From CAVUUN01 sp964421755 (GTDB lineage: Bacteria > Acidobacteriota > UBA6911 > RPQK01): a stretch of DNA of 36,586 bases. Where the stretch lies: the NCBI GenBank assembly GCA_964421755.1, contig CAYQYP010000266.1, positions 1 to 36,586 on the forward strand, written 5' to 3'. Made by a program: the position numbers and the translations under genes. The notes under the pieces are model-generated. The model saw nothing but the letters and a program-made list of their open reading frames with translations. It did no database searches and was not told the origin of the DNA. Shown piece by piece: positions 17,751 through 25,340 of this stretch; positions within the stretch are counted from its first letter, which is position 1; each line of letters opens with the position of its first letter.

Positions 17751-18062
17751 GTTCCGGGGGATATCATACTTAATTCCCCATCCGTTTCCACACGGACATC
17801 CGGCCTTCTGGAGCGCGGACATCTTGTCCGCACTGGGATCGCGGACGTCCCGTCCGCGCGGCGGGCATCCTTGCCCGGCGTTTCGTTGTTCGATCTGCTG
17901 CAATTTGGGGAAAACGCCGGGCAAGATGCCCGGCGGGCGGGCAGGATGCCCGCGAACCCAGTGCGGACGTGACGTCCGCGCTCCCGAAGGCCATCGCCAG
18001 GACTCTCCAAAAGAGCTTTGCGCAACACGCCCAAAAGAAATAAGTTTGTGTCCCCCGAAGTT
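17751..18062. repeat. Outer inverted repeat (GGGGACA...CTTAATTCC family), split by another element
   Basis: The left arm, about 17751-17779 (GGGGGATATCATACTTAATT core), and the right arm, 18037-18062 (ATAAGTTTGTGTCCCCCGAA core), are inverted relatives of one repeat. The same family forms a tighter pair at 19030-19117. Here the arms are about 260 bases apart because a second, unrelated palindrome (17810-17988) lies between them. The left arm also forms the 5' leader of the GT-C-like gene. Confidence 0.65.
17810..17988. repeat. Palindromic GCGGAC/GCCGGGCA repeat element, copy A
   Basis: About 179 bases. The left end GGAGCGCGGAC and the right end GTCCGCGCTCC are inverted and continue for roughly 35 bases with a few mismatches. 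Internal modules GCGGGCATCCTTGCCCGGCG and CGCCGGGCAAGATGCCCGG are also inverted. A clear second copy lies at 24367-24582. It is non-coding; frames that cross it give Arg/Pro-rich translations that are artefacts. The remaining bases 18063-18191 before the nitrilase-like gene show no other structure. Confidence 0.82.
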
Positions 18063-18191
18063 CAGCTTGACCGCCCCCAGCAAGCAACTCGGATAATTCA
18101 CCAGGGTCACGGAACGACAATCCTCGTTGTCCGTTATTTACTCATGGCGCCCGGTTCGGCAGAATGTTTCGCTGACGGAGAGGAAACCCGA

Positions 18192-18968
18192 GTGGCCAAA
18201 ACTGCCGCGACACCAAGAAAGAAGAACCTGAAAATCGGGATCGCACAAATCCCGATTGTCATGGGGGACAAGGAAACGAATTTGAAGAGTGTGTTCGACG
18301 CGGTTCGGGTCGCGGGAAAGGATGGGTGCGACATCGTAGTGCTCCCCGAATGCTGTCTGACCGGATGGCTATCAACGGTCACCCGTGCGAAAGCGGAGCG
18401 GGTTCCCGGTCGGTTTACCGACGCATTGGGTCGTCTGGCCCGGCACCACCGGATCGCGATTGCGGTTGGCTTCGAGGAAAAAGACGAATCCCGCTGCTAC
18501 AACGCCGCCGTCTTCATTGCCCGCGATGGCGAAATCCGTGCCAGGCACCGAAAAATCAACGAACTGGAAATCGGGCTGGATCTATATAGCCGGGGTGATT
18601 CGCTGGGTGTCTTCGAATTCGAGGGCCGCACCCTGGCGCTCGACATCTGCGCCGACAGTTGGACTCCGCACCTGGTCGCAAGCCTTTATCTGATGGGCGC
18701 CCAGGTCATACTCAGCCCCTGCGCCTGGGCCATCGAGCCGGGTAACGAACAGACCAACATCGACTGGATCAGCCATACCTATGCCGAGCGCACGAGCGGC
18801 AATAACCTGGCAATCGTTGCCGCGAACTCGGTGGGTCCAGTCAGCGAAGGTCCGTGGGCCGGTCGAGTGCTGCAGGGAGACAGCCTGGCATTCGGCCCCG
18901 ACGGCGTGAAGCTCGTGCAGGGCCCAACGAACGAGCCCGCCCACCTGTCGGTGACGCTCGAGATCTGA
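18192..18968 (+). CDS. Cytoplasmic carbon-nitrogen hydrolase (nitrilase superfamily)
   Basis: A 258-residue enzyme with the nitrilase triad Glu53 (VLPECCLTGW), Lys121 (HRKINELEIG) and Cys153 (LDICADSW). It opens directly into the core strand (LKIGIAQIPIVMGD) and has no signal peptide, unlike its relative at 15375-16418. Amidase or omega-amidase-like activity is the family expectation; the substrate is unknown. I chose GTG 18192 because AGGAA lies six bases upstream; the open frame extends back to 18018 but that part overlaps repeat DNA. The gene stands alone between two copies of the GGGGACA repeat family. Confidence 0.82.
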   Translation: MAKTAATPRKKNLKIGIAQIPIVMGDKETNLKSVFDAVRVAGKDGCDIVVLPECCLTGWLSTVTRAKAERVPGRFTDALGRLARHHRIAIAVGFEEKDESRCYNAAVFIARDGEIRARHRKINELEIGLDLYSRGDSLGVFEFEGRTLALDICADSWTPHLVASLYLMGAQVILSPCAWAIEPGNEQTNIDWISHTYAERTSGNNLAIVAANSVGPVSEGPWAGRVLQGDSLAFGPDGVKLVQGPTNEPAHLSVTLEI

Positions 18969-19029
18969 TTCCTCAGTTGCGGCTCCCCCGCTGGCCAACT
19001 AACCAACACCCAGGTTGAAGGGACAAACC

Positions 19030-19117
19030 GAATTCGGGGACACAAAAACTTAATTCCTTTGCAGGCGGCGACACCCCGCCGACGGGATGGGAATGAAGTA
19101 TTATGTCCCCGAAATTT
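19030..19117. repeat. Inverted pair of GGGGACA...CTTAATTCC repeats
   Basis: The left arm (AATTCGGGGACACAAAAACT core, 19031-19057) and the right arm (GAAGTATTATGTCCCCGAAA core, 19089-19117) are imperfect inverted repeats around a GC-rich centre. They lie between convergent genes, ending five bases from the FNR-like gene's stop codon. The motif resembles repeats often found beside IS200-like REP-associated transposases, but no transposase is present. Bases 18969-19029 hold nothing else. Confidence 0.65.
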
Positions 19118-19121
19118 CCCG

Positions 19122-19850
19122 TCAGCGATGTCCATTACCACGGGTGGGCTTTTCCCTCGCGCATGCAGCAGCGACGTCTTCCGGAAGGATGATCCAGCCA
19201 TTCTCGCGCCGCAAGGCACCGCTCTGTTCGAGAGAGGCGAGCAGGCCGGAAGTCCATTGGCGGGAACAGCCAATCTGCTCGGACAGGTGTTTTATCGAGA
19301 TCGACAATCGGAGGTCCGAGGTCTCCCCGATGCGGCAGGCCGAGGACTGGGCCAGTTCCCTGAGAATCCTCCAGAGTCTTTGCTCGGCCGGGACTCGCCC
19401 GACGTCGAGCAATTCGTTCATGATCTGCCGGGTATGTCCGGCTACGGACTTCAGCACCTGAGTCCGAAAAGCGGCACTCCGCTCGAGAAGTATGAGCAGC
19501 TGCGCCGCAGGCAGGAATTCAAGTTCCGTCTCCTCTCCGGTCTCCGCGGTCGCCAGGTAAGCCGACGACTCAATGGTCTCGCTCAGGCCCAGGATCGAAC
19601 CAGGTCCCCGGAGACCTATCGCGACTCGCTTGCCTTCTGTTCCTCGAGCGAACAGCGCCACCCATCCGGACTGGATGACGAAGACGCCGAGGGCTTCCTC
19701 ATCCAGGCGAAAAACCGCCGACTCTTTGTTGTAGTAGCGCCACTCCAGCGCTCGTCGTGCTTCTGAACGGATTTCCGGAAGCGCGAACGGACAATGGCGA
19801 GGGATACGGCAGAACGAACAATCCGACCGGAAGCCGCGAGAAAGATTCAT
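19122..19850 (-). CDS. CRP/FNR-family regulator with N-terminal C-x2-C-x5-C motif
   Basis: A 242-residue regulator. Cys11, Cys14 and Cys20 in CSFCRIPRHC have exactly the C-x2-C-x5-C spacing used by FNR to hold an oxygen-sensitive [4Fe-4S] cluster. A cyclic-nucleotide-binding-like beta-roll (about 30-125) and a dimerisation helix follow, then a Crp-type winged helix (about 155-230), with the recognition region HLSEQIGCSRQWTSGLLASL. No cysteine lies in the beta-roll where FNR has its fourth ligand (Cys122 in E. coli), so another residue would have to complete a cluster. It is divergent from the lactonase gene across about 180 bases and could regulate it. GGGAG lies 11 bases before the start; the palindrome TTTACAAGTAAA (19850-19861) sits between the two. 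Confidence 0.85.
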   Translation of the reverse strand: MNLSRGFRSDCSFCRIPRHCPFALPEIRSEARRALEWRYYNKESAVFRLDEEALGVFVIQSGWVALFARGTEGKRVAIGLRGPGSILGLSETIESSAYLATAETGEETELEFLPAAQLLILLERSAAFRTQVLKSVAGHTRQIMNELLDVGRVPAEQRLWRILRELAQSSACRIGETSDLRLSISIKHLSEQIGCSRQWTSGLLASLEQSGALRRENGWIILPEDVAAACAREKPTRGNGHR

Positions 19851-20031
19851 TTACAAGTAAACTCCCAGTCATTATTATCACGTCAGGAAAGGGTTCATCA
19901 AATCGGCCGAAAAGATCGCGCAAAAACTGACAGTTCAGGGTTTCGTCATTTTGTGCCAGTGATCGGGAGTCTTGCGGTTCGGCGCCGTCTCGCTATTTGA
20001 ATCAGGCGACGGTCTGGTGTCTAATCCCTCT
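19851..20031. other. Divergent intergenic region between regulator and lactonase genes
   Basis: This 181-base gap should hold both promoters. I saw no clear FNR box (TTGAT-N4-ATCAA) or CRP-type site. The only symmetric element is TTTACAAGTAAA at 19850-19861, abutting the regulator's start codon. Confidence 0.4.
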
Positions 20032-21198
20032 ATGAAAATCCGACTGCTGGTCGTCTGTTTAATGATAATCGTCGGGTCTACTTTGTCAGCGCCTGTTCTA
20101 GCCGAAGATGGGGTTCAGGGTATGCTCGTTTACGTTGGCACTTATACAAATGCTAAAAGCAAAGGGATCTACGCTTACCGCCTGAACGCGGACACCGGTG
20201 CATTGACTCCCGTGGGCCTTGTTGCGGAAACGCGGAATCCTTCCTTTGTGATCACACACCCGAACGGGCGCTTCTTGTACTCAGTCAGTGAGACCAACTC
20301 GACTGGTGGCCAGCCAGGTGGCGCGGTCGCGTCGTACACCATCGATGGCCGCACTGGCGGCCTCACGTTCCTGAACCAGCAGCCGTCCGGAGGCGCCGGG
20401 CCCTGTCACCTGACCTTGGATCGGGAAGCGAAGTACCTTTTCGTCGCCAACTACTCTGGCGGAAGCATATCGGCTTTTCCGCTGGCAGGCGACGGATCAA
20501 TCGGCCCCTCCACAGCATTTGTCCAGCACCAGGGATCGAGCGTAAATCCGGGTCGACAGAAAGAACCGCACGCGCATGGTGTCTATCTCGACAACTCGAA
20601 CCGCTATCTGGTGGTCGCCGACCTGGGGCTTGACCGTCTCCTCGTTTACGGATTCGATAACCAGAAGGGGACGTTGACACCGAACGACCCTCCGTTTGCA
20701 GCTGTGAAGCCCGGGGCCGGCCCGAGACACTTCTCCTTTTCCGCGGACGGACGCCTTGGGTTTGTCATCAACGAGCTCGATTCGACCATGACCGCCTTTT
20801 CCTTCGATCAGTCGACCGGATCGTTCAAGGAACTGGGGACAGTCTCCTCACTCCCACCGGGCTGGACGGGCAGGAACAGCACCGCCGAAGTTCAGGTGCA
20901 TCCGACCCGGCCGGTGCTGTACGGATCGAATCGCGGCCACGATTCGATCCACGTCTGGAAGATCGACCCGAAGTCGGGGCAGCTGACTTCCCTCGGGATC
21001 GAGAGCACGCAGGGGAAGACACCGCGACACTTTGCCATCGATCCATCGGGCCAGTATCTGCTGGCAGCCAATCAGGACTCAGACTCGATCGTCGTTTTCA
21101 AAATCGACAGCGAAAGCGGCCTGTTGACGCCGACCGGGAATGCAGTGGAAGTAGGCGCGCCGGTCTGCGTGGCTTTCGTGGGGAGCACTGGCAACTGA
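20032..21198 (+). CDS. Exported lactonase, 6-phosphogluconolactonase (YbhE/Pgl, PF10282) family
   Basis: A 388-residue seven-bladed beta-propeller of the PF10282 lactonase family. The signal peptide (about 1-25, ending PVLA-EDG) indicates export, whereas E. coli Pgl is cytosolic, so the true substrate may be another sugar lactone. Typical family segments are LVYVGTYTNAKSKGIYAYRL (about 33), GAGPCHLTLD (about 122), KEPHAHGVYLD (about 180), GAGPRHFSFSADGR (about 225) and GKTPRHFAIDPSGQ (about 330), including the conserved PHAH histidines. ATG 20032 is preferred because the signal peptide starts there; a TTG at 19972 would add an unrelated leader. The ribosome-binding site is weak. Confidence 0.9.
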   Translation: MKIRLLVVCLMIIVGSTLSAPVLAEDGVQGMLVYVGTYTNAKSKGIYAYRLNADTGALTPVGLVAETRNPSFVITHPNGRFLYSVSETNSTGGQPGGAVASYTIDGRTGGLTFLNQQPSGGAGPCHLTLDREAKYLFVANYSGGSISAFPLAGDGSIGPSTAFVQHQGSSVNPGRQKEPHAHGVYLDNSNRYLVVADLGLDRLLVYGFDNQKGTLTPNDPPFAAVKPGAGPRHFSFSADGRLGFVINELDSTMTAFSFDQSTGSFKELGTVSSLPPGWTGRNSTAEVQVHPTRPVLYGSNRGHDSIHVWKIDPKSGQLTSLGIESTQGKTPRHFAIDPSGQYLLAANQDSDSIVVFKIDSESGLLTPTGNAVEVGAPVCVAFVGSTGN

Positions 21199-21226
21199 CG
21201 ACAGACAACTGACAACTGACGACTGA

Positions 21227-21338
21227 GAAGGTGTGAAAGAATCGGGAGACGAAGCGAATGTACGTTTTCGACCCCAAAGGGGTCGCGTAGCAAAGCCCTT
21301 GGGGTCGAAATGCGGTCTCACGATTTTTTCACACCTTC
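21227..21338. mobile_element. 112-base palindromic element flanked by a 10-base direct repeat
   Basis: The terminal arms GAAGGTGTGAAAGAATCG (21227-21244) and CGATTTTTTCACACCTTC (21321-21338) match as inverted repeats at 17 of 18 positions. Internal arms CGACCCCAAAGGGGTCG and CCTTGGGGTCGAAA add a second hairpin. TGACGACTGA occurs immediately before (21217-21226) and immediately after (21339-21348), as expected of a target-site duplication from a MITE-like insertion. The surrounding DNA (21195-21226 and 21339-21370) is a degenerate ACTGAC tandem repeat, so the direct repeat could be coincidental. The rest of 21199-21459 shows no gene. Confidence 0.6.
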
Positions 21339-21459
21339 TGACGACTGACGCTGACAACTGGCAACAAGAACTGGCAGCAAGGGCAGTGCCTGGCCAGAGC
21401 CATTTCAGTCTCACTCTTTGTTGTCATGAGGTGCTTAAGGTGCTACATTTGCGGCCGCA

Positions 21460-22269
21460 ATGCGCAAATGGGCGTTTCTACTCGTTTTCGTCGCGGCCTG
21501 GTCGATCGTTCTTGGGGTGCTCCGGTTCCCGCAGTATTCCGTCACGAGCCTGTCCGACCCCGATTTCGTGAAAACCGAGATCGCAAGTTATTCCGAGCAA
21601 CGCACCGCGTTGGAGACGCGACGTTCGGCTGCCACGCCGGTCCTGCGATTGACGATCGAGGAGGACCTGAGGCGGGTCGACTGCATTCTCGAAGCGCTCC
21701 GCTACGTCCAGGCAAAAGGAATACGGGCCGACGACCCGGAGATCCCCAAGCTCGCTTTCTTCCAAAAAACAAACGTCGAGGGTATCGGCAAGACACAACT
21801 GCCCGTCCCACAGGTCCGCCGTGTTGCCCGCCTGTCCACGTCGGCTTCTTCGCCCTCAGATTCGTTGACTTCGCCCGAGCCGGACGTGAGCCAGGATTCC
21901 ACAGCCCAGGCAACCGGGGAGGGGTCCCGGGAGCTGCGAGGAGGCGAGGAGATCACCCTGACTCGCTTCTTGGTGAGTGGCCAGACCATGATCTTCGATT
22001 TCTACAGTGATTATTGCCCTCCCTGCCGGCAGATTTCGCCTCTTCTTGCCAGGCTCGATCAACAGCGCGGGGACCTCTCGGTTGTCAAGGTGAACATCAA
22101 CCGGCCCGGTGTCACCGGGATCGATTGGGAGTCGCCTGTTGTCCAGCAGTACGGCATTAACGCCGTGCCGTACTTCATCGTATACGGCCCCGATGGGCAG
22201 TTGATGGCCCAGGGCAAGGAAGCGTACAGCATGGTCGCGTTGGTCCTGCACCAGCTGGGCATCCGCTGA
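21460..22269 (+). CDS. Membrane-anchored or exported thioredoxin-fold protein
   Basis: A 269-residue protein: an N-terminal hydrophobic segment (about 4-22) acting as signal or anchor, a helical charged region (about 35-90), a Ser/Thr/Pro-rich linker (about 125-160) and a C-terminal thioredoxin domain with Cys186-Pro-Pro-Cys189 in DFYSDYCPPC and the cis-proline region INAVPYFIVYGPDG. The CPPC active site and export point to a periplasmic thiol-disulfide exchange role. The non-Trx N-terminal half is not recognised. It precedes the ABC transporter genes by about 100 bases on the same strand; 22270-22366 holds no visible element. Confidence 0.85.
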   Translation: MRKWAFLLVFVAAWSIVLGVLRFPQYSVTSLSDPDFVKTEIASYSEQRTALETRRSAATPVLRLTIEEDLRRVDCILEALRYVQAKGIRADDPEIPKLAFFQKTNVEGIGKTQLPVPQVRRVARLSTSASSPSDSLTSPEPDVSQDSTAQATGEGSRELRGGEEITLTRFLVSGQTMIFDFYSDYCPPCRQISPLLARLDQQRGDLSVVKVNINRPGVTGIDWESPVVQQYGINAVPYFIVYGPDGQLMAQGKEAYSMVALVLHQLGIR

Positions 22270-22366
22270 TCCGTTCACCGACCACTCCCCGCCGTTCATC
22301 GAGATGATCCTTCCGTCCGTCGAAGAACTGTTCAGCCGTCGCGCGTCGCTTGCGTAGACTTGCAGT

Positions 22367-23119
22367 ATGAAAGACCAGGTCATCGGGCTTGTCGGTGTGC
22401 GCAAGTTGTACCGTCTGGGCAGCGTGGAGGTGGTTGCGCTGGCCGGCGTGGATCTCGAGGTATATCGAGGCGATTTCACCGCTCTGGCGGGCCCATCGGG
22501 AAGCGGGAAGACGACCCTGCTGAATCTGATCGGGTGCATTGATAAAGCGTCGTCCGGCCGGGTTTTCGTTGAGGGCCAGGACATAACGGACAAGCCGCTG
22601 GATGCTCTGGCTGATTTGAGGGCTACACGGATCGGCTTCATCTTCCAGACCTTCAACCTGGTCCCCGTTCTGAATTCCTTCGAGAACGTGGAATACCCGC
22701 TCCTCCTGTCGGGCGTTCCACGCAAGGAGAGGCACGAACGTGTATGGTCATGGCTCAGGAACGTCGGACTTGAGTCGCAGGCGCGACAGCGACCGGACCA
22801 GCTTTCCGGGGGGCAACGGCAACGAGTAGCCATCGCGCGCGCCATGATCATGAAGCCTGTTCTGGTCCTTGCTGATGAACCGACCGCTAACCTCGACTCG
22901 GAGACCGCGAGCCAGATCCTGGATCTTCTCGACCAGATCAACAGGGAGACCAGAACTACATTTGTCTTCGCCACGCATGACCCGAACATCATCGGCCGTG
23001 CCCACCGAAGGATCAGGCTGAGAGACGGGCGTATTGTGGCGGACGAGCGAAATGGCGTGGTCAACTCCGCCCGGTTGCAGCCGATTGCCACGACCGGATC
23101 GAGATCCCAGAACGCGTGA
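22367..23119 (+). CDS. ABC transporter ATP-binding protein, MacB/LolD type
   Basis: A 250-residue nucleotide-binding subunit. Walker A is GPSGSGKT (42-49), the Q-loop Gln94, the signature LSGGQ (146-150), Walker B VLVLADE (165-171) and the H-loop His204 in ATHD. The LNxxG-like spacing, QTFNLVPVLNSFENVEYPLL and RATRIGFIFQ are typical of LolD/MacB/FtsE-type ATPases, which power type VII (mechanotransmission) ABC systems rather than classical importers. Its permease partner begins 28 bases downstream behind a strong ribosome-binding site. It probably drives periplasmic handling of lipids, lipoproteins or peptides. Confidence 0.93.
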   Translation: MKDQVIGLVGVRKLYRLGSVEVVALAGVDLEVYRGDFTALAGPSGSGKTTLLNLIGCIDKASSGRVFVEGQDITDKPLDALADLRATRIGFIFQTFNLVPVLNSFENVEYPLLLSGVPRKERHERVWSWLRNVGLESQARQRPDQLSGGQRQRVAIARAMIMKPVLVLADEPTANLDSETASQILDLLDQINRETRTTFVFATHDPNIIGRAHRRIRLRDGRIVADERNGVVNSARLQPIATTGSRSQNA

Positions 23120-23147
23120 GCGAAGTAACCGCACTGCGGAGGAACCG

Positions 23148-24362
23148 ATGCTTCTCAAGATCTCTTTTCGCAACGTTTTCAGGAACCGGCGCCGTTCGCT
23201 GATCACCCTGCTCGTGCTGGTTATGGGTGCCACCGGTATGATCCTTTTCGGGGGATACAAGGAGGTCAATTTCTACGGGCTGCGCGAGACCACGATTCGT
23301 AACCGGCTGGGTCACCTGCAGATTTACAAGCTAGGGTCGTCTACCGCAGAGTCCGATAAACCGCTGGAATACGGACTGGAAGATGTCCAATCGATCCGCA
23401 AGCGCATCGAGCAGGATCCTCGGGTCAGCATGACCGCCGCGCAGATAACCCTCATGGGTTTGATCAGCAACGGGGACAAGTCCGAAACGTTCCTCGGTAC
23501 GGCCGTCGAACCGTCCAAGGACGCGAGGATGCAGGCCCAGCGCCTGGTGAGCGGTCGTGAGCCAACCGACAAGGAGCTGGACACGCTGATCGTCGGGCAG
23601 GGCCTTGCGCGGTCCATGAAAGTGCGAAACGGTGACTACCTTACCCTGATGACAACCACCGTGACCGGGTCGCTCAACGCCATGGACTTTCAGGTGGTCG
23701 GCACCTTTGCCACCGGTGTTAAGGAGTACGACGATCGCGCCGTCAAGATGCCCTTGGGTGGAGCTCAGCTTCTGCTGAACACCAAGAAAATCGAGAAGCT
23801 GCTCATCATGCTCAAGAAGACGGACGAGACAGAAGACGTCGCGGCGGACTTGCGCATCCTGGCGGCCAAGGAAAAATGGCCCGTCGAGATGAAAAGCTGG
23901 TCGGAGCTGGCGACCTTCTATCACCAGGTAGTCCTGATCTTCAACGGGATCTTCGGCTTCATCGGGATCATTGTCTTCGTGATCGTCGTCCTGAGCGTGG
24001 CAAACACGATCATGATGAGCATTTTCGAGCGTACCCGGGAGATCGGGACGTTGATGGCGATCGGGACCAAGAGGCGTCGCGTTTGGCTGATGTTCCTGTT
24101 CGAGGGCATGATCATCGGCCTCCTCGGTGGTGTTCTCGGTTTGCTGTTCGGCACCGGGGTCGCCCAGCTCATCAACCTCGCCCATATTCAGCTGCCGCCG
24201 CCGCCGGGCTACACGACCGGATACCCGCTCCGGATCATGCTTAAGTCGTCGATCCTCGTCAGCGCCTTCCTGCTGGCCTGGGTAACCGCGACTTTATCGT
24301 CGATTTACCCGGCCCTGAGAGCGTCGCGGCTGCGGATTGTTGATGCCCTTGGGCACATTTGA
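23148..24362 (+). CDS. FtsX/LolE/MacB-type ABC permease
   Basis: A 404-residue permease with one N-terminal transmembrane helix (about 17-35), a large periplasmic MacB_PCD-like domain (about 40-260) and three C-terminal helices (about 275-300, 325-350, 370-390) forming the FtsX domain, with the conserved cytoplasmic stretch FERTREIGTLMAIGTKRRRV. This is the four-helix topology of LolC/LolE and MacB permeases. ATG 23148 follows GGAGGAACCG, a good ribosome-binding site; the open frame extends back into the ATPase gene, which I reject. One permease gene with one ATPase gene implies a homodimeric transporter. Four bases after its stop begins a repeat element. Confidence 0.92.
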   Translation: MLLKISFRNVFRNRRRSLITLLVLVMGATGMILFGGYKEVNFYGLRETTIRNRLGHLQIYKLGSSTAESDKPLEYGLEDVQSIRKRIEQDPRVSMTAAQITLMGLISNGDKSETFLGTAVEPSKDARMQAQRLVSGREPTDKELDTLIVGQGLARSMKVRNGDYLTLMTTTVTGSLNAMDFQVVGTFATGVKEYDDRAVKMPLGGAQLLLNTKKIEKLLIMLKKTDETEDVAADLRILAAKEKWPVEMKSWSELATFYHQVVLIFNGIFGFIGIIVFVIVVLSVANTIMMSIFERTREIGTLMAIGTKRRRVWLMFLFEGMIIGLLGGVLGLLFGTGVAQLINLAHIQLPPPPGYTTGYPLRIMLKSSILVSAFLLAWVTATLSSIYPALRASRLRIVDALGHI

Positions 24363-24366
24363 GTCC

Positions 24367-24582
24367 TGGAGCGCGGACGTCCCGTCCGCACTGGGTTCGC
24401 GGGCGTCCCGCCCGCTCGCCGGGCATCTTGCCCGGCGTTAGGAAACGAGGTTTCGCCGATTATGCGACTGCGATTGCTATCACGGAAGCGAGAGGGAGAG
24501 GCGGCAGAAAACGGCGGGCAAGATGCCCGCCGCGCGGACGAGACGTCCGCGATCCCAGTGCGGACGGGACGTCCGCGCTCCA
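24367..24582. repeat. Palindromic GCGGAC/GCCGGGCA repeat element, copy B
   Basis: The 29-base ends at 24367-24395 (starting TGGAGCGCGGACGTCCCG) and 24554-24582 are perfect inverted repeats. Internal modules GCCGGGCATCTTGCCCGGCG (24418-24437) and GGGCAAGATGCCCG (near 24517) match those of copy A at 17810-17988. It separates the permease gene from the carrier gene in an otherwise tight operon. A partial further module (TCCGCGCTCC) at about 24590-24599 follows the right end. Confidence 0.88.
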
Positions 24583-24608
24583 CGGAAAGTCCGCGCTCCC
24601 CGGGACGT

Positions 24609-25340
24609 TTGCGCTCCCGGGTCTTCGCGCTTCATTGTGTCGTGATGATCTCCGCCTTCGCGGTCTGTTTCGCCGCCGACCCGGTTGAAATCCTCAGGCA
24701 GGTGGATGTGCTTCGCAACCCGCTCGAGAGCTTCGTTATCGATGTGGAAGTCGTCGCTCATCGTCCCAAGGAGACCGAAAAGTCGACGTTCAAGGTCTTC
24801 GGTCAGGGATTGGACAAGAGCCTCGTCGAGTTTGTCAGCCCCGCGAGCGAGCGGGGACGTTACCTGCTCATGCTGCGCGACGCTATGTGGATTTACATGC
24901 CGAACACGCGCAAACCGATCCGGATCTCGCCGTTGCAGAGGCTGATGGGCGAGGCGTCGAATGGAGACGTTGCCCGCACGAATTACAGCGTGGACTATGT
25001 GCCCTCCCTGGCTGGGGAAGAGACCCTGGGTGACTCGCCAACGTACATCCTTGACCTGAAAGCCAAGGATACGGACCTCTCCTATACCCACGTGCGGCTT
25101 TGGGTCAGCAAACGCAACCACGAGCCGATTCAGGCCGAGTTTTACGTCCTGTCGGGCATGTTGATGAAGAAGGCGTACTTCCGTGAGTTCGGCATCATGA
25201 ACGGTGCCCGCACGGTCACGATGATCGAGATCCACGACGTGCGCCGTAAGGGGTACTGGACCGAATTGAAGTACGCGAATCTGCAGGTCAAGAGGGTCTC
25301 CGAGAAACTCTTCAACAAGAACTACCTGGGGAAATGGTGA
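24609..25340 (+). CDS. LolA-like outer-membrane lipoprotein-sorting protein (PF17131-like)
   Basis: About 243 residues: a signal peptide (about 1-25, ending VCFA-ADP) and a half-barrel LolA/LolB-like fold, with ASERGRYLLMLRDAMWIYMP, then ISPLQRLMGEASNGDVA and a C-terminal MIEIHDVRRKGYWTELKY. Members of this family typically sit next to RND or ABC exporters and are thought to carry a lipid or lipoprotein across the periplasm. The start is uncertain. TTG 24609 gives a complete signal peptide (RSR then a hydrophobic run); ATG 24645 gives only a very short one; ATG 24462 would encode repeat DNA. The stop overlaps the next gene's ATG (TGATG). Confidence 0.85.
   Translation: MRSRVFALHCVVMISAFAVCFAADPVEILRQVDVLRNPLESFVIDVEVVAHRPKETEKSTFKVFGQGLDKSLVEFVSPASERGRYLLMLRDAMWIYMPNTRKPIRISPLQRLMGEASNGDVARTNYSVDYVPSLAGEETLGDSPTYILDLKAKDTDLSYTHVRLWVSKRNHEPIQAEFYVLSGMLMKKAYFREFGIMNGARTVTMIEIHDVRRKGYWTELKYANLQVKRVSEKLFNKNYLGKW

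Noticed and set aside
17810..17988. Regularly repeated modules considered as a CRISPR array
   Set aside because: The modules are inverted, not direct repeats with unique spacers, and no cas gene is nearby.
18018..18191. Upstream extension of the second nitrilase-like gene
   Set aside because: It covers repeat DNA (18037-18062), has no family similarity, and GTG 18192 has a well-placed AGGAA.
21195..21370. ACTGAC-type tandem repeats considered as an origin or iteron array
   Set aside because: The units are degenerate, short and interrupted by a palindromic element; there is no AT-rich segment, DnaA box series or replication gene.
24462..24608. ATG start at 24462 for the LolA-like gene
   Set aside because: The added residues (GQDARRADETSAIPVRTGR and similar) are a translation of the palindromic repeat, which also appears at 17810-17988 without a gene.
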